Shown here: positions 53,732 to 62,585 of the stretch, one piece after another | Position numbering within the stretch: position 1 is the stretch's first letter | Layout of the letters: every line of letters begins with the position of its first letter | Origin: Paenibacillaceae bacterium | Lineage (GTDB): Bacteria; Bacillota; Clostridia; Lachnospirales; Lachnospiraceae | DNA length: 64,000 nucleotides | Assembly (NCBI GenBank): GCA_015057705.1 | Contig: SVDU01000001.1 | Coordinates: forward strand, 248,001 to 312,000 | Reading direction: 5' to 3' | Translations under genes and position numbers: made by a program | Notes under the pieces: model-generated | Databases searched by the model: none | What the model was told of the DNA's origin: nothing | What the model saw: the letters and a program-made list of their open reading frames with translations, nothing else

Positions 53732-54469
53732 ATGATCGAAATAAGTCATTTATGGAAGTCGTTTGACGGAGAGACAGATATTTTAAAAGATATTAATATA
53801 TCCATTCAAAAAGGTGAGATTGTAGCAATACTTGGTTCTTCAGGAACGGGAAAATCAACATTGCTTCGGTGCCTGAATTATTTAACAAAGCCAACCAATG
53901 GAATCATTCGCATCGGCAGTCATGAAATTGATGCAAAGAAACATTCTAAAAAAGAGATTATGGAGCTGAGAAGTCATTCTGCCATGGTTTTTCAGAATTA
54001 TAATTTATTTAAAAATAAAACTGCCATTGAAAATATCATGGAAGCATTGATAACCGTGAAGGGAAAAAGTAAAAGGGAAGCTCAGGAAATTGGTCTAAGG
54101 CTGCTGGATAAGGTTGGTATGCTGGAGCGAAAAGATTTCTTTCCCTCCAAGCTTTCCGGGGGCCAGCAACAGCGGGTAGGCATAGCCAGGGCGCTGGCTC
54201 TCAATCCAGAGGTGTTATTACTAGATGAACCTACCTCAGCGCTGGACCCTGAGCTGGTAGGAGAGGTGCTAAACACCATTCAGAAAGTAGCGGAAGATGG
54301 CGCCACCATGATTCTTGTTACTCATGAGGTTATGTTTGCACGAAGGATAGCCACCAGAATCTTGTTTATGGCAGAGGGTACCATAATTGCGGATGGGACA
54401 CCAGAGGAGATACTGGACAACCCGGAAGATGAGAGAGTGAAACGTTTTCTGGATTATAATCTGAAATAA
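53732..54469 (+). CDS. Amino-acid-type ABC transporter ATP-binding protein
   Basis: 245 residues. ABC ATPase of the GlnQ/HisP type: Walker A GSSGTGKST (~36-44), MVFQNYNLFKNKTAIENIME, signature LSGGQQQRVGIARAL, Walker B LLLDEPTSALDPE and VTHEVMFARRIA. It completes the importer encoded by the two previous genes. A weak hairpin (CTCTGAT/ATCAGAG near 54476-54500) separates it from the DCCP-like gene, possibly giving partial termination. Confidence 0.93.
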   Translation: MIEISHLWKSFDGETDILKDINISIQKGEIVAILGSSGTGKSTLLRCLNYLTKPTNGIIRIGSHEIDAKKHSKKEIMELRSHSAMVFQNYNLFKNKTAIENIMEALITVKGKSKREAQEIGLRLLDKVGMLERKDFFPSKLSGGQQQRVGIARALALNPEVLLLDEPTSALDPELVGEVLNTIQKVAEDGATMILVTHEVMFARRIATRILFMAEGTIIADGTPEEILDNPEDERVKRFLDYNLK

Positions 54470-54521
54470 ATCATCTCTCTGATATGGGAATCAGAGGGTT
54501 TTATTTGAAAGGAGTCTTACA

Positions 54522-55679
54522 ATGATCGAGATGAAAAGGGAACTGCCACAGATATTTGATAGTTTTGCTGAGGCCAGAAAAAATGGGTTTCTTGCAGTAA
54601 AGAAAATTAAAGATTCAGGCAAGGGAGTAGTGGGACAGTTTTGTACTTACACACCTCTTGAGATATTCATGGCGGCCGGGCTGGTTTCCGTAAGCCTTTG
54701 TTCCACCAGTGACGAGACAATACCTGATGCGGAAAAAGATCTGCCAGGTAATCTGTGCCCGCTCATTAAATCAAGCTACGGCTTTGCAATTACGGATAAA
54801 TGCCCTTATATGTATTTTGCAGATCTGGTGGTTGGAGAAACAACCTGTGACGGCAAGGTAAAGATGTATGAATTGCTTGCTAAGAAGAAAAACTTACATA
54901 TTTTACAGCTTCCCCGCAATCAGTTTACTCCGGAATCAAAGGCACTTTGGCGGTCAGAAATAGTCCGCCTAAAAGAGCGGGTAGAAAAAGACTTTGGTAT
55001 GACAATTACCGATAATATGCTAAGAGATGCCATTCATAAACGCAACGAAGAGCGGAGACTTTTAAAGGAGCTGTATGAATTAAGCACCTTGTGTCCCCCT
55101 CCAATTACTGGCCTGCGCCAGCTTCAGATTTTATTTGGTTCCCAGTTTAAATTTGACTGGAAGGAAAAAACAGAAGAAATCCAGAATGCAATCAATCAAA
55201 TAAAGTCAGGCTATGAAGCAGGAGAACGACCGGTATCTATAGATGCCCCCCGGATTCTCATCACCGGATGCCCGATGGGAGGAGTAACGGAGAAGGTGGT
55301 GAAAGTAATTGAAGAGGCTGGCGGTGTTGTAGTTGCTTATGAAAACTGTACCGGAGCCAAGCAGATGGATCGGCAGTGTTTAGAAGAAGGAGATCCAATC
55401 ACCAACATTGCAGAGCACTACCTGCAGATTGGCTGCTCCATTATGACACCCAATCCCAACCGGTTTGAACTGTTAGGAAGGCTGTGTGAACAGTTTAAAG
55501 TGGATGGAGTAGTAGAAATGACTCTGCAGGCGTGTCATACGTATGCGGTAGAGTCTCGTACAGTAAAGACATTTTTAGAAGAGAGAAACATCCCTTACCT
55601 GCAGTTAGAAACAGATTATGGAACAGCAGATATCGGACAGCTTTCAACAAGAGCTGGTGCATTTGTGGAGATGTTGTAA
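54522..55679 (+). CDS. 2-hydroxyacyl-CoA dehydratase-family reductase, double-cubane-cluster protein type
   Basis: 385 residues. HgdB/YjiM-like fold with the cysteine pattern of the double-cubane proteins: GQFCTYTPLE, GNLCPLIKSS, ITDKCPYMYFADLVVGETTC, ITGCPMGGVTEKV, YENCTGAKQMDRQC, TLQACHTYAVES. These proteins hold an [8Fe-9S] cluster and, driven by an ATP-dependent activase, reduce small stable molecules. Their physiological substrates are mostly unknown. The activase follows 3 bp later. A preceding ABC importer in the same direction suggests that the imported compound, or something derived from it, is the substrate (inference). Confidence 0.85.
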   Translation: MIEMKRELPQIFDSFAEARKNGFLAVKKIKDSGKGVVGQFCTYTPLEIFMAAGLVSVSLCSTSDETIPDAEKDLPGNLCPLIKSSYGFAITDKCPYMYFADLVVGETTCDGKVKMYELLAKKKNLHILQLPRNQFTPESKALWRSEIVRLKERVEKDFGMTITDNMLRDAIHKRNEERRLLKELYELSTLCPPPITGLRQLQILFGSQFKFDWKEKTEEIQNAINQIKSGYEAGERPVSIDAPRILITGCPMGGVTEKVVKVIEEAGGVVVAYENCTGAKQMDRQCLEEGDPITNIAEHYLQIGCSIMTPNPNRFELLGRLCEQFKVDGVVEMTLQACHTYAVESRTVKTFLEERNIPYLQLETDYGTADIGQLSTRAGAFVEML

Positions 55680-55682
55680 ACA

Positions 55683-56438
55683 ATGAAACAGATAACTGTA
55701 GGAATTGACTGTGGATCAGCCGCCTGCAAGGGAGTCCTGTTAAAAGAAGATTCCATTGCTGCGGTCTGCGTAAAGCCCACAGGCTGGAATCCAAAAGAAA
55801 CTGCCAGAACCGTCTTTTTGGAGCTTCTGGAACAGACAGAAACAGCGGAGTATGAGATACGTGTGGCAGCAACTGGATACGGAAGAGTGGGAATTGATTT
55901 CGCCCATAAAAAAATAACAGAGATTACCTGCCATGGGTCAGGTGCAGATTACCTTCTTAAAGGAGTTCGCACAGTTATTGATATTGGAGGCCAGGACTCC
56001 AAGGTGATTTCGGTGGAAAATGGTAAGGTGCTGTCCTTTCAGATGAATGATAAATGTGCCGCCGGGACAGGGAGATTTCTTGAGATGTCTGCTCACCGCA
56101 TGGGGGTGGATTTGTCTGATTTTCCAAAGCTGTTAACCGAAGGAAAACGTTGTTCTCTAAGCAGTATGTGTGCCGTTTTTGCCGATTCAGAAATCGTATC
56201 CTTGCTGGCAGCAGGGAAAACCCGTGAGGAAATCGCCGGTGGAATTATTCAGTCTGTGGTGACAAAAGTAATGGCACTGGCAGGAAGAGTGGGGACTGAG
56301 TCTCCCATTCTTTTAACTGGAGGTCTGGCACAAATGGAAGGAATCCGTAAAGAACTGGAATTGCAAACCGGATGTCCCGTAAATGTTTCTCAATTCTCCC
56401 GCTATGCAGGAGCCATTGGAGCGGCATTAAAAGCATAA
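55683..56438 (+). CDS. ATP-dependent activase of the dehydratase/DCCP (YjiL/HgdC-like)
   Basis: 251 residues. ASKHA ATPase fold: GIDCGSAACKGVLL (phosphate 1), VIDIGGQDSKVISV (phosphate 2), and the cluster-binding cysteines in NDKCAAGTGRFLEM and SLSSMCAVFADSEI, with the ATPase helix RVGTESPILLTGGLAQMEG. It is expected to be a homodimer bridged by a [4Fe-4S] cluster that fires electrons into the DCCP using ATP hydrolysis. Start overlaps the reductase by near-contact (3 bp). Followed by a terminator. Confidence 0.9.
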   Translation: MKQITVGIDCGSAACKGVLLKEDSIAAVCVKPTGWNPKETARTVFLELLEQTETAEYEIRVAATGYGRVGIDFAHKKITEITCHGSGADYLLKGVRTVIDIGGQDSKVISVENGKVLSFQMNDKCAAGTGRFLEMSAHRMGVDLSDFPKLLTEGKRCSLSSMCAVFADSEIVSLLAAGKTREEIAGGIIQSVVTKVMALAGRVGTESPILLTGGLAQMEGIRKELELQTGCPVNVSQFSRYAGAIGAALKA

Positions 56439-56462
56439 ATGTTATAATAAGAGATAAAGTTA

Positions 56463-56502
56463 AAATGCACAGTTACTTTCAGGTAATTGTGCATTTTTTG
56501 TT
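56463..56502 (+). terminator. Terminator of the ABC-DCCP-activase unit
   Basis: AAAATGCACAGTTAC and GTAATTGTGCATTTTTT form a stem with a TTTCAG loop, followed by a T-run. Confidence 0.85.
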
Positions 56503-56651
56503 TGTATTTATAATTGATTTTTATGGTTATTATGAAAAGTAGATACATTATTATTGAAACATGGTTGCTTTATAGATAAAATTAATAAATGCAAACCACA
56601 TTATAACCAATATTTTCTTGTAAAATGACAAAATTTCCATTATGATTTAAA

Positions 56652-56673
56652 TGTAGATTGTAGACAATCTACA
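56652..56673. promoter_or_regulatory. Perfect palindrome upstream of selD
   Basis: TGTAGATTGT (56652-56661), AG, ACAATCTACA (56664-56673): 10-bp arms with a 2-bp centre, 25 bp before the selD start. The central TTGT-AG-ACAA resembles operators of FadR/FCD-type GntR regulators. No such regulator is in the window; a LysR gene is in the cluster. It could also cap the leader mRNA as a hairpin. Confidence 0.7.
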
Positions 56674-56698
56674 ATACTGACTGGTTTAAGGAGAAGTT

Positions 56699-57730
56699 AT
56701 GGACATACGTAAGATTAATAAGTTTACCTCTTGTGGAGGCTGTATTGCTAAACTGCCTCAGGGCATGTTAAAAGAAGCGTTATTAAACATCCCTCTTTTT
56801 GACGACCAGAATCTTATTGTGGGATTTGATACTTCTGATGATGGGGCAGTATATCGCCTGGGGGAAGATCTGGCGATTATTCAAACCCTTGATTTTTTCC
56901 CTCCTATGGTGGAGGATCCTTATTTATTTGGAAAAATTGCGGCAGCAAATGCATTAAGTGATATTTATGCAATGGGGGGAGAAGTTAAAGTTGCACTTAA
57001 TATTGTCTGCTTTCCCGAGGATGAAGACCCGGCTATATTAGGTGAGATACTCAGGGGAGGAGCTGAAAAGGTAAAAGAAGCAGGAGGGGTTCTTAGCGGA
57101 GGCCATTCCATTACAGATAAGGAACCAAAATATGGTCTTTCTGTGACTGGAATCGTCCATCCACAAAAGATTATGAGAAACAATTCCTGTTGTATGGGTG
57201 ATGATATCATACTTACCAAGCCCCTGGGAGTGGGACTTGTAACATCTTCCTATAAAGCCGGAGAAGCCTCCCTGGAAAGCTATGAGCAGGCGGTTAACAG
57301 CATGCAGACATTAAATAAATATGCAGCAGATGCAGGTAGAAAATACCGGTTGCACGCTTGTACGGATGTGACTGGATTTGGTTTTTTAGGACATTTAAAC
57401 GAAATGGTTACAGATGAATATACCATTCAGGTTGAATGCTCAGAAATTCCTTATATAAAAGAAGCGTACCGCCTGGCGGAGGAATATTTAATTACAGGCG
57501 GAGGTAAGAAAAACCGGAAGTTTTTGCAGGACAAATTGCGGTTTGAACAGGTATCTCAGCCGATGCAGGAAATATTATTTGATCCTCAGACTTCCGGAGG
57601 TTTGCTGCTTAGTGTAGATCCCCGGGACACGGAAGGGTTATTAAAGGATTTGGCTGATTTAAATATAGTAAGCTCTAAGGTTGCCTCTGTAATTTCACGT
57701 CAGGATAAGAACATGATTATTTATGGATAA
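56699..57730 (+). CDS. selD: Selenophosphate synthetase
   Basis: 343 residues. SelD fold of the PurM/AIRS type: N-terminal catalytic loop SCGGCIAKLPQGML with Cys15 and Lys18 (the Cys17/Lys20 pair of E. coli); the codon is TGT, so not selenocysteine. Further motifs: FDTSDDGAVY, TLDFFPPMVEDPYLFGKIAA, GGHSITDKEPKYGLSVTGIV, TDVTGFGFLGHLNEM and DPQTSGGLL. It makes selenophosphate from selenide and ATP. The genes that follow belong to the labile-selenium (molybdenum hydroxylase) type of cluster rather than to Sec synthesis. RBS AAGGAGAAG. Confidence 0.94.
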   Translation: MDIRKINKFTSCGGCIAKLPQGMLKEALLNIPLFDDQNLIVGFDTSDDGAVYRLGEDLAIIQTLDFFPPMVEDPYLFGKIAAANALSDIYAMGGEVKVALNIVCFPEDEDPAILGEILRGGAEKVKEAGGVLSGGHSITDKEPKYGLSVTGIVHPQKIMRNNSCCMGDDIILTKPLGVGLVTSSYKAGEASLESYEQAVNSMQTLNKYAADAGRKYRLHACTDVTGFGFLGHLNEMVTDEYTIQVECSEIPYIKEAYRLAEEYLITGGGKKNRKFLQDKLRFEQVSQPMQEILFDPQTSGGLLLSVDPRDTEGLLKDLADLNIVSSKVASVISRQDKNMIIYG

Positions 57731-57778
57731 TCACTTACATACTGGAATGAATCTTTTTGGTTGAAAGGTTGTGTCACT

Positions 57779-58681
57779 ATGGATTTAAAACAACTGGAAG
57801 CTTTTGTTTATGTGGCTAAGTTGAACAGTTTTTCAAAAGCGGCTGATACAATTTATTTATCTCAGCCTACGATTAGTTCCCATATTAATGCTTTGGAAAA
57901 GGAATTAGGTACGCAGCTGTTAATACGTTCCACAAAGGAAGTTTATCCGACTAAAAGCGGGCTGGATTTTTTTGTATATGCTCAAAATATGCTGGCGCTG
58001 CGTGATGAGGCTATTCATTCCGTCGCACAGGGAGGCAGCAGTATCAGAGGGGAAATATCGTTATTGGCATCCAGTGTTCCGGCACAGTATTTACTGCCTT
58101 CACTGATAGCCGTATTTCAGAAGAGCTATCCTGATATCCTGTTCAAGGTTCGGCAAAGTGACAGTGAGCAGGTAGGGAAGATGCTTTCTAACTGCATTTA
58201 TGATTTTGGTATTACGGGTACAAGACTCTCTGGAAACAAGTTTGTTCAGGTACCATTTTATCACGATTCGCTGGTACTTGCAGTTCCTGCCTGTTATTCA
58301 ACTCCGCAGAATCTGTCACCAGAAATGTTAATCAAGCTCCTTCGGACCCAGCCGTTTATAATGAGGGAAGATGGATCCGGGACTAAGAAGGAACTGGAGA
58401 ATTTCCTTCTTCATCTCAATCTGACTCTGGAACAGTTAAATACGGTCTGCTGCTTTAATAACACTCACAGCGTTTTACAGGCTGTATCCAGCGGAGCCGG
58501 TATCTCCTTTGTATCCCGGGTATCCTCAGCCATGTATACACAAATGGGATTAATAAAAACCATTGAATTAAATGATTTTGTTATTAAACGGAACTTTTAT
58601 CTGCTGTCAAAAAAAGAAATGATTTTACAGCCTGTTCAGAAATTGTTTCAGACATACCTTCTCAATTATTATAAGGAATAA
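57779..58681 (+). CDS. LysR-family regulator of the selenium cluster
   Basis: 300 residues from ATG 57779 (TTG at 57761 is in frame but lacks the site). MDLKQLEAFVYVAKLNSFSK then AADTIYLSQPTISSHINALE is the winged HTH; the effector domain spans ~90-300. A LysR gene is a standard member of selD-yedF clusters. It sits inside the operon, 48 bp after selD and 42 bp before the aminotransferase gene, all co-directional. Confidence 0.88.
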   Translation: MDLKQLEAFVYVAKLNSFSKAADTIYLSQPTISSHINALEKELGTQLLIRSTKEVYPTKSGLDFFVYAQNMLALRDEAIHSVAQGGSSIRGEISLLASSVPAQYLLPSLIAVFQKSYPDILFKVRQSDSEQVGKMLSNCIYDFGITGTRLSGNKFVQVPFYHDSLVLAVPACYSTPQNLSPEMLIKLLRTQPFIMREDGSGTKKELENFLLHLNLTLEQLNTVCCFNNTHSVLQAVSSGAGISFVSRVSSAMYTQMGLIKTIELNDFVIKRNFYLLSKKEMILQPVQKLFQTYLLNYYKE

Positions 58682-58723
58682 CAATGACGATACCAGTATT
58701 TAACTGGTGCCAGAAAGGAATTT

Positions 58724-59833
58724 ATGATGTATTTTGATAGCGCTGCTACTTCATTGCCGAAACCCCAGTGTGTAATTGATGCGGTTACAGCCGCAATGCT
58801 TACCCAGGGTAACCCATCTAGAGGAGTGAACAATGCTTCCCTTGCCGGACTCAGATGTATAACAAATGCGAGACAGGAGATTGCCCGTTTTTTCGGCGGT
58901 GAGAATGAGGTTGATGTGGCATTCTGCCAAAATGCCACCATGGCACTAAATCAGGCAATTGGCTCTGTTGGCAAACATATTGTGACGACTGCGGCAGAAC
59001 ACAATAGTGTCCTTCGGCCTGTTTACCGGACAGGAGATTATACCATTGTTCCAGTGGACACAAAAGGAAGACTGGATATAAAACAAGTAGAGGATGCAAT
59101 TCGGCCGGATACCGGGGCGGTTGTAATGACCCATGCTTCCAATGTGACTGGGAATGGTTATGATATTTCCGCAGTTGGAGAACTTTGCAAGAAAAAAGGA
59201 ATCTATTTTATTGTAGACGCCTCCCAATCTGCCGGGCTGTTGCCCATTGATATGAAAGCAATGAACATAACTGCACTTTGTTTCAGTGGACATAAATCAC
59301 TATATGGCCCTCAGGGAACAGGGGGCATATGTGTAAAACCGGAATTTTCCATATCTCCGATGTTGACGGGTGGAAGCGGGAGCAATACATATTCCAAAAC
59401 CGGTCCGGAGGAGATGCCAGAGCGGCTGGAGGCCGGCACTCAAAACAGCCACGGGATTGCAGGACTTCTGGCAGGCGTCCGGTATGCAGGCGGGAATAGA
59501 GAATTGTTTTTAAACCAGGCAATAGAATTGACAGATTATTTTCTGGAAGAGTTAAGAAAAATATCCTCTATTCAGGTTTATGGTGATTTGGAGTGCACCA
59601 TACGTACTCCGGTGGTGGCTTTAAATGCAACCCATATTGGAAGCAGTGAATTGGCATTTGAGCTTAATGAAAAGTATGGTATCTGCGTTCGTGCGGGAGC
59701 TCATTGTGCTCCGCTTATGCATGAAGCTCTGGGGACAAGGGACAAAGGTGCGGTACGTTTTTCCTTTTCACATATGAACACCATGGAAGAAGTGGAATCT
59801 GCCGTAAAGGCTCTTCGGGATATATGCAGTTGA
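58724..59833 (+). CDS. Class V aminotransferase / cysteine-desulfurase-like protein of selenium cluster
   Basis: 369 residues. PLP fold type I with the Lys in CFSGHKSLYGPQGTGGI and PLP-contact residues in AAEHNSVLRPVY and THASNVTGNGYD. The catalytic-type Cys is present in VRAGAHCAPLMHEALG. It matches the class V desulfurase-like family found with orphan selD genes (EF2568-like). It may mobilise sulfur or selenium from cysteine or selenocysteine for YedF or SelD. RBS AAGGA is 5 nt before the ATG pair. 3' end overlaps the YedF leader frame; YedF starts 32 bp later. Confidence 0.88.
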   Translation: MMYFDSAATSLPKPQCVIDAVTAAMLTQGNPSRGVNNASLAGLRCITNARQEIARFFGGENEVDVAFCQNATMALNQAIGSVGKHIVTTAAEHNSVLRPVYRTGDYTIVPVDTKGRLDIKQVEDAIRPDTGAVVMTHASNVTGNGYDISAVGELCKKKGIYFIVDASQSAGLLPIDMKAMNITALCFSGHKSLYGPQGTGGICVKPEFSISPMLTGGSGSNTYSKTGPEEMPERLEAGTQNSHGIAGLLAGVRYAGGNRELFLNQAIELTDYFLEELRKISSIQVYGDLECTIRTPVVALNATHIGSSELAFELNEKYGICVRAGAHCAPLMHEALGTRDKGAVRFSFSHMNTMEEVESAVKALRDICS

Positions 59834-59865
59834 TGTATAAATTTGAATACAAGGAGATAACTGGT

Positions 59866-60486
59866 ATGAAAATAATTGATGCTATGGGAAAGGCCTGTCC
59901 GGTTCCGGTAGTCCTGGCTAAGAAAGCAGCGGCGGAACTCGCTTCAGAGGGCGGAGAATTACAGGTGCTGGTAGATAATCAGCCTGCATGCGAGAATTTA
60001 AGAAATATGGCAGAAGGAAACGGCTATACCGTCATGGAAGAAAAGATTGAACCTGGCAGATATCAAGTTACAATTAAGGTTCCGGTACAGGAACAGAAAC
60101 AAGTACTGATTCAATCTGTCAGAGAGCAGACTCCTGTAAAAAAGGAGGAAAGCGGACTGGTGGTTGTCATCAGCAAAGATTCTATGGGGCAGGGAAGTGA
60201 AGAACTGGGAAAAATACTTATAAAAGGGTTCTTGTTTTCTCTCACCCAGTTAAAGAATACGCCAAAGGCTGTCTTATTTTTTAATTCAGGTGTCCTCCTA
60301 ACGGTGGAGGGATGCAATACATTAGATGATCTGCGTGAACTGGAACAGGCAGGTACCCAGATTGAAATCTGCGGAACGTGCGCGGATTATTATTCTGTGA
60401 AAGACTCCATTGGTGTTGGTAAGATTGTAAACATGATGACAATTACAGAGCGTATGGCTTATGCAGGCTCTGTCATTAACATATAA
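59866..60486 (+). CDS. yedF: Selenium metabolism protein YedF (TusA-like plus DsrE-like domain)
   Basis: 206 residues. ATG 59866 is chosen because AAGGAGAT lies 8 nt upstream; an earlier in-frame TTG would overlap the aminotransferase. N-terminal TusA domain with the carrier Cys in GKACPVPVVLAKKA (~12), linker, then a DsrE-like domain (~100-206) with ISKDSMGQGSEELGKILIKG and the Cys pair in IEICGTCADYYSVKD. A known marker of selenium-dependent molybdenum hydroxylase clusters; it probably relays selenium or sulfur as persulfide/perselenide. Confidence 0.9.
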   Translation: MKIIDAMGKACPVPVVLAKKAAAELASEGGELQVLVDNQPACENLRNMAEGNGYTVMEEKIEPGRYQVTIKVPVQEQKQVLIQSVREQTPVKKEESGLVVVISKDSMGQGSEELGKILIKGFLFSLTQLKNTPKAVLFFNSGVLLTVEGCNTLDDLRELEQAGTQIEICGTCADYYSVKDSIGVGKIVNMMTITERMAYAGSVINI

Positions 60487-60503
60487 GCTGGAAGGAATGC
60501 CTC

Positions 60504-60779
60504 ATGGAAGATATTTTGTTCACATTTCACAACACACATCATTCAATTATGGCTGAGTCACTATTGCTGGGTGAAAAGATATCAGTAAAGGTTATGCCCA
60601 TGCCGGAAGCTATTACTGCCGGCTGTGGGCTATGCCTTCGTCTGCCGGAGGGAGACTGCCCGAAAGCTCTTGAAATACTGAAACAAGGCAGTATTATACC
60701 AAGGGGAATTTTTAAAAAGACAGCAGGAACATATAGTAATCTGCCCATAGAGCGTTTTTATGCTTCCCCATCAACCTGA
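60504..60779 (+). CDS. DUF3343 protein, putative selenium carrier
   Basis: 91 residues. DUF3343 family: ILFTFHNTHHSIMAESLLLG, MPMPEAITAGCGLCLRLPEG with Cys-x2-Cys, and ALEILKQGSIIPRGIFKK. These small proteins accompany yedF and selD and may carry activated selenium. Ends 4 bp from the convergent PucR-type gene's stop. Confidence 0.85.
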   Translation: MEDILFTFHNTHHSIMAESLLLGEKISVKVMPMPEAITAGCGLCLRLPEGDCPKALEILKQGSIIPRGIFKKTAGTYSNLPIERFYASPST

Positions 60780-60783
60780 TGCG

Positions 60784-62340
60784 CTATTCTATGGCTTTGA
60801 GGATAATCAGGGAGAGCCTGACTCTTATAATAATATCAATCTTGTTTAAATCAAGGCCGGTGATATCTTTAATCTTTTGAATGCGGTATTTTAGTGTATT
60901 AAAATGAATATGCAGACAATCCGAAGCAGTGTGCAGATCCAGCTGATGCTCCAGGTAACAGGTAAGTGATTCCATTAAGGCTGTACTATGAAGCCTGTCA
61001 TATTCAATCAGATCATAAATACCAGGCTCAACTATGTGAACAGGCGGGTTTTGAAGCAGATAGGTTTCTGCCAGATCTTCTAAAATATAATCTTCATAAT
61101 AAAACAATTGTCCCAGGCCTTTCTTTTGTGTTGAAAAATCAAAGGCTTTTTTTGCCTGCTCTAAGGCATGACCTGCCTGTGAAAGGTCCAAAAAGGCGCG
61201 GCTTACTCCTGCAAACAAATGATTTGCACTTAGTATCTGCAGAAAATTCTGCAGCCGGTCATCATCAAGAGGAGACCTCGTGCATTGATCAGAATCAAGG
61301 AGGATCACTATCTTACCATCGAACATCTGAGTCAGCCCCCCGATAAAAAATTTATTCAGCAGTGTACAAATATAAACCATTTTCTCTCTGGAGTCAAAAA
61401 GGTCATTGTCTGTTATATAGATTAAGTATATGTATTTTTTAAAATGGAGTCCGGATTTCTTCATTAGCTGCCTGATCTTTTCCGGATTGGGCTGCTGGTT
61501 TTTTAAAACATAAAGAAATATATCCGATAATGGGGAATCGTAGGAGCAGTAAAAATGAGCATCATTACAAAGCCGGATTCCTGCAAAATGGGCGTAGATC
61601 TGTAGTATTTCACTGGTAAATTCCGTAAAGGGGCGGTTGTACTCCAGTTCACTTACAAAAGCAATATTCATATGACTCTGTCTGATGCGAAGGATACGCT
61701 GGCGGTGTTTATAAATATCCGGGTAATTCATAATATATGGCGTTGGGGAATTGATCATATGACGTTGAAATGCGTAATCAGCGTTGCAGATATCGTTGTA
61801 TTTTTGGGAGAAGGACTGATTCTCCTTATATTCCATCCACTGAGGCTCATCCAACTGTTCCACACCCCAGCAGGAGACCACCGGATTGTGGGCGGAATCG
61901 ATCACTCTTAAAGGATTTCCAACATACTTAAAGGTCACTTCCAGCATTTTCTTCATGGCATCCGGATCGTCTAATGCCTGGATCATCTCTTCCTTGTACT
62001 GGTAAAGAGTCAGTTCCTGGAAAAAGAATTCCTCCGTCAGGTTAATTAATTTTGGCAATGTCACCAGTCTGGGATCACAGACAATCCAGTTGATTTTATT
62101 TTCCATGCCATAGGAGCGAGGGAGTTCCTTATCCCCAATGAGTAAAAGATTGACAGCTTCTGAAAGCGGGAGAGAGTCAGGCAGGTCGGAGACGTGTGCG
62201 ATGTAAACCATATCGGAGCAGAAAGCCTCAGGTAAGCCATCCAGACAACGGCATGATCTGATGGTAAAATCATTACTGATATGACAATGACAGCTGTAAT
62301 TCTTTAAAAACTCCGCCAGATTTTTTATGTGCTTTGCCAT
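60784..62340 (-). CDS. PucR/CdaR-family transcriptional regulator
   Basis: 518 residues. The C-terminus has the PucR/CdaR HTH: CLEHQLDLHTASDCLHIHFN then TLKYRIQKIKDITGLDLNKI. The middle contains a GGDEF-like/CdaR-type region with LDLSQAGHALEQAKKAFDFS. The N-terminal ~200 residues are a ligand domain of uncertain family. PucR-type proteins sense small metabolites such as purine catabolites, glycerate or sugar acids. It is divergent from an old-yellow-enzyme-type oxidoreductase (245-bp gap), its likely target. The selenium cluster converges on it. Confidence 0.82.
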   Translation of the reverse strand: MAKHIKNLAEFLKNYSCHCHISNDFTIRSCRCLDGLPEAFCSDMVYIAHVSDLPDSLPLSEAVNLLLIGDKELPRSYGMENKINWIVCDPRLVTLPKLINLTEEFFFQELTLYQYKEEMIQALDDPDAMKKMLEVTFKYVGNPLRVIDSAHNPVVSCWGVEQLDEPQWMEYKENQSFSQKYNDICNADYAFQRHMINSPTPYIMNYPDIYKHRQRILRIRQSHMNIAFVSELEYNRPFTEFTSEILQIYAHFAGIRLCNDAHFYCSYDSPLSDIFLYVLKNQQPNPEKIRQLMKKSGLHFKKYIYLIYITDNDLFDSREKMVYICTLLNKFFIGGLTQMFDGKIVILLDSDQCTRSPLDDDRLQNFLQILSANHLFAGVSRAFLDLSQAGHALEQAKKAFDFSTQKKGLGQLFYYEDYILEDLAETYLLQNPPVHIVEPGIYDLIEYDRLHSTALMESLTCYLEHQLDLHTASDCLHIHFNTLKYRIQKIKDITGLDLNKIDIIIRVRLSLIILKAIE

Positions 62341-62585
62341 AAACGTCCTCTTTTCATATGAGTTTATGATTCATTATGGAAAATATTATATCACTATTTT
62401 TATGAGGGTTCCAGAATGGATTGTTAAAAACAATTAAAAAACAAAGATAAAATTGTTTGATTTAACAAAAGATATCTTAGTAAAACCCATAAGAAACAGG
62501 TAAAAGTTTATAGATTCAGACATACCCTTTTCCTTTTGTATTTGATACTATTTTTTCATAGCAACAATAAAAGGAGAGGACAAAT
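62341..62585. other. Divergent region between PucR-type regulator and oxidoreductase
   Basis: AT-rich, 245 bp. AAAAGGAGAGG lies 6-7 nt before the ATG at 62586. No clear -35/-10 pair or operator could be named with confidence. Confidence 0.4.

Noticed and set aside
56732-56743. selD as a selenocysteine-containing SelD
   Set aside because: The catalytic position is encoded by TGT (Cys), with no in-frame TGA.
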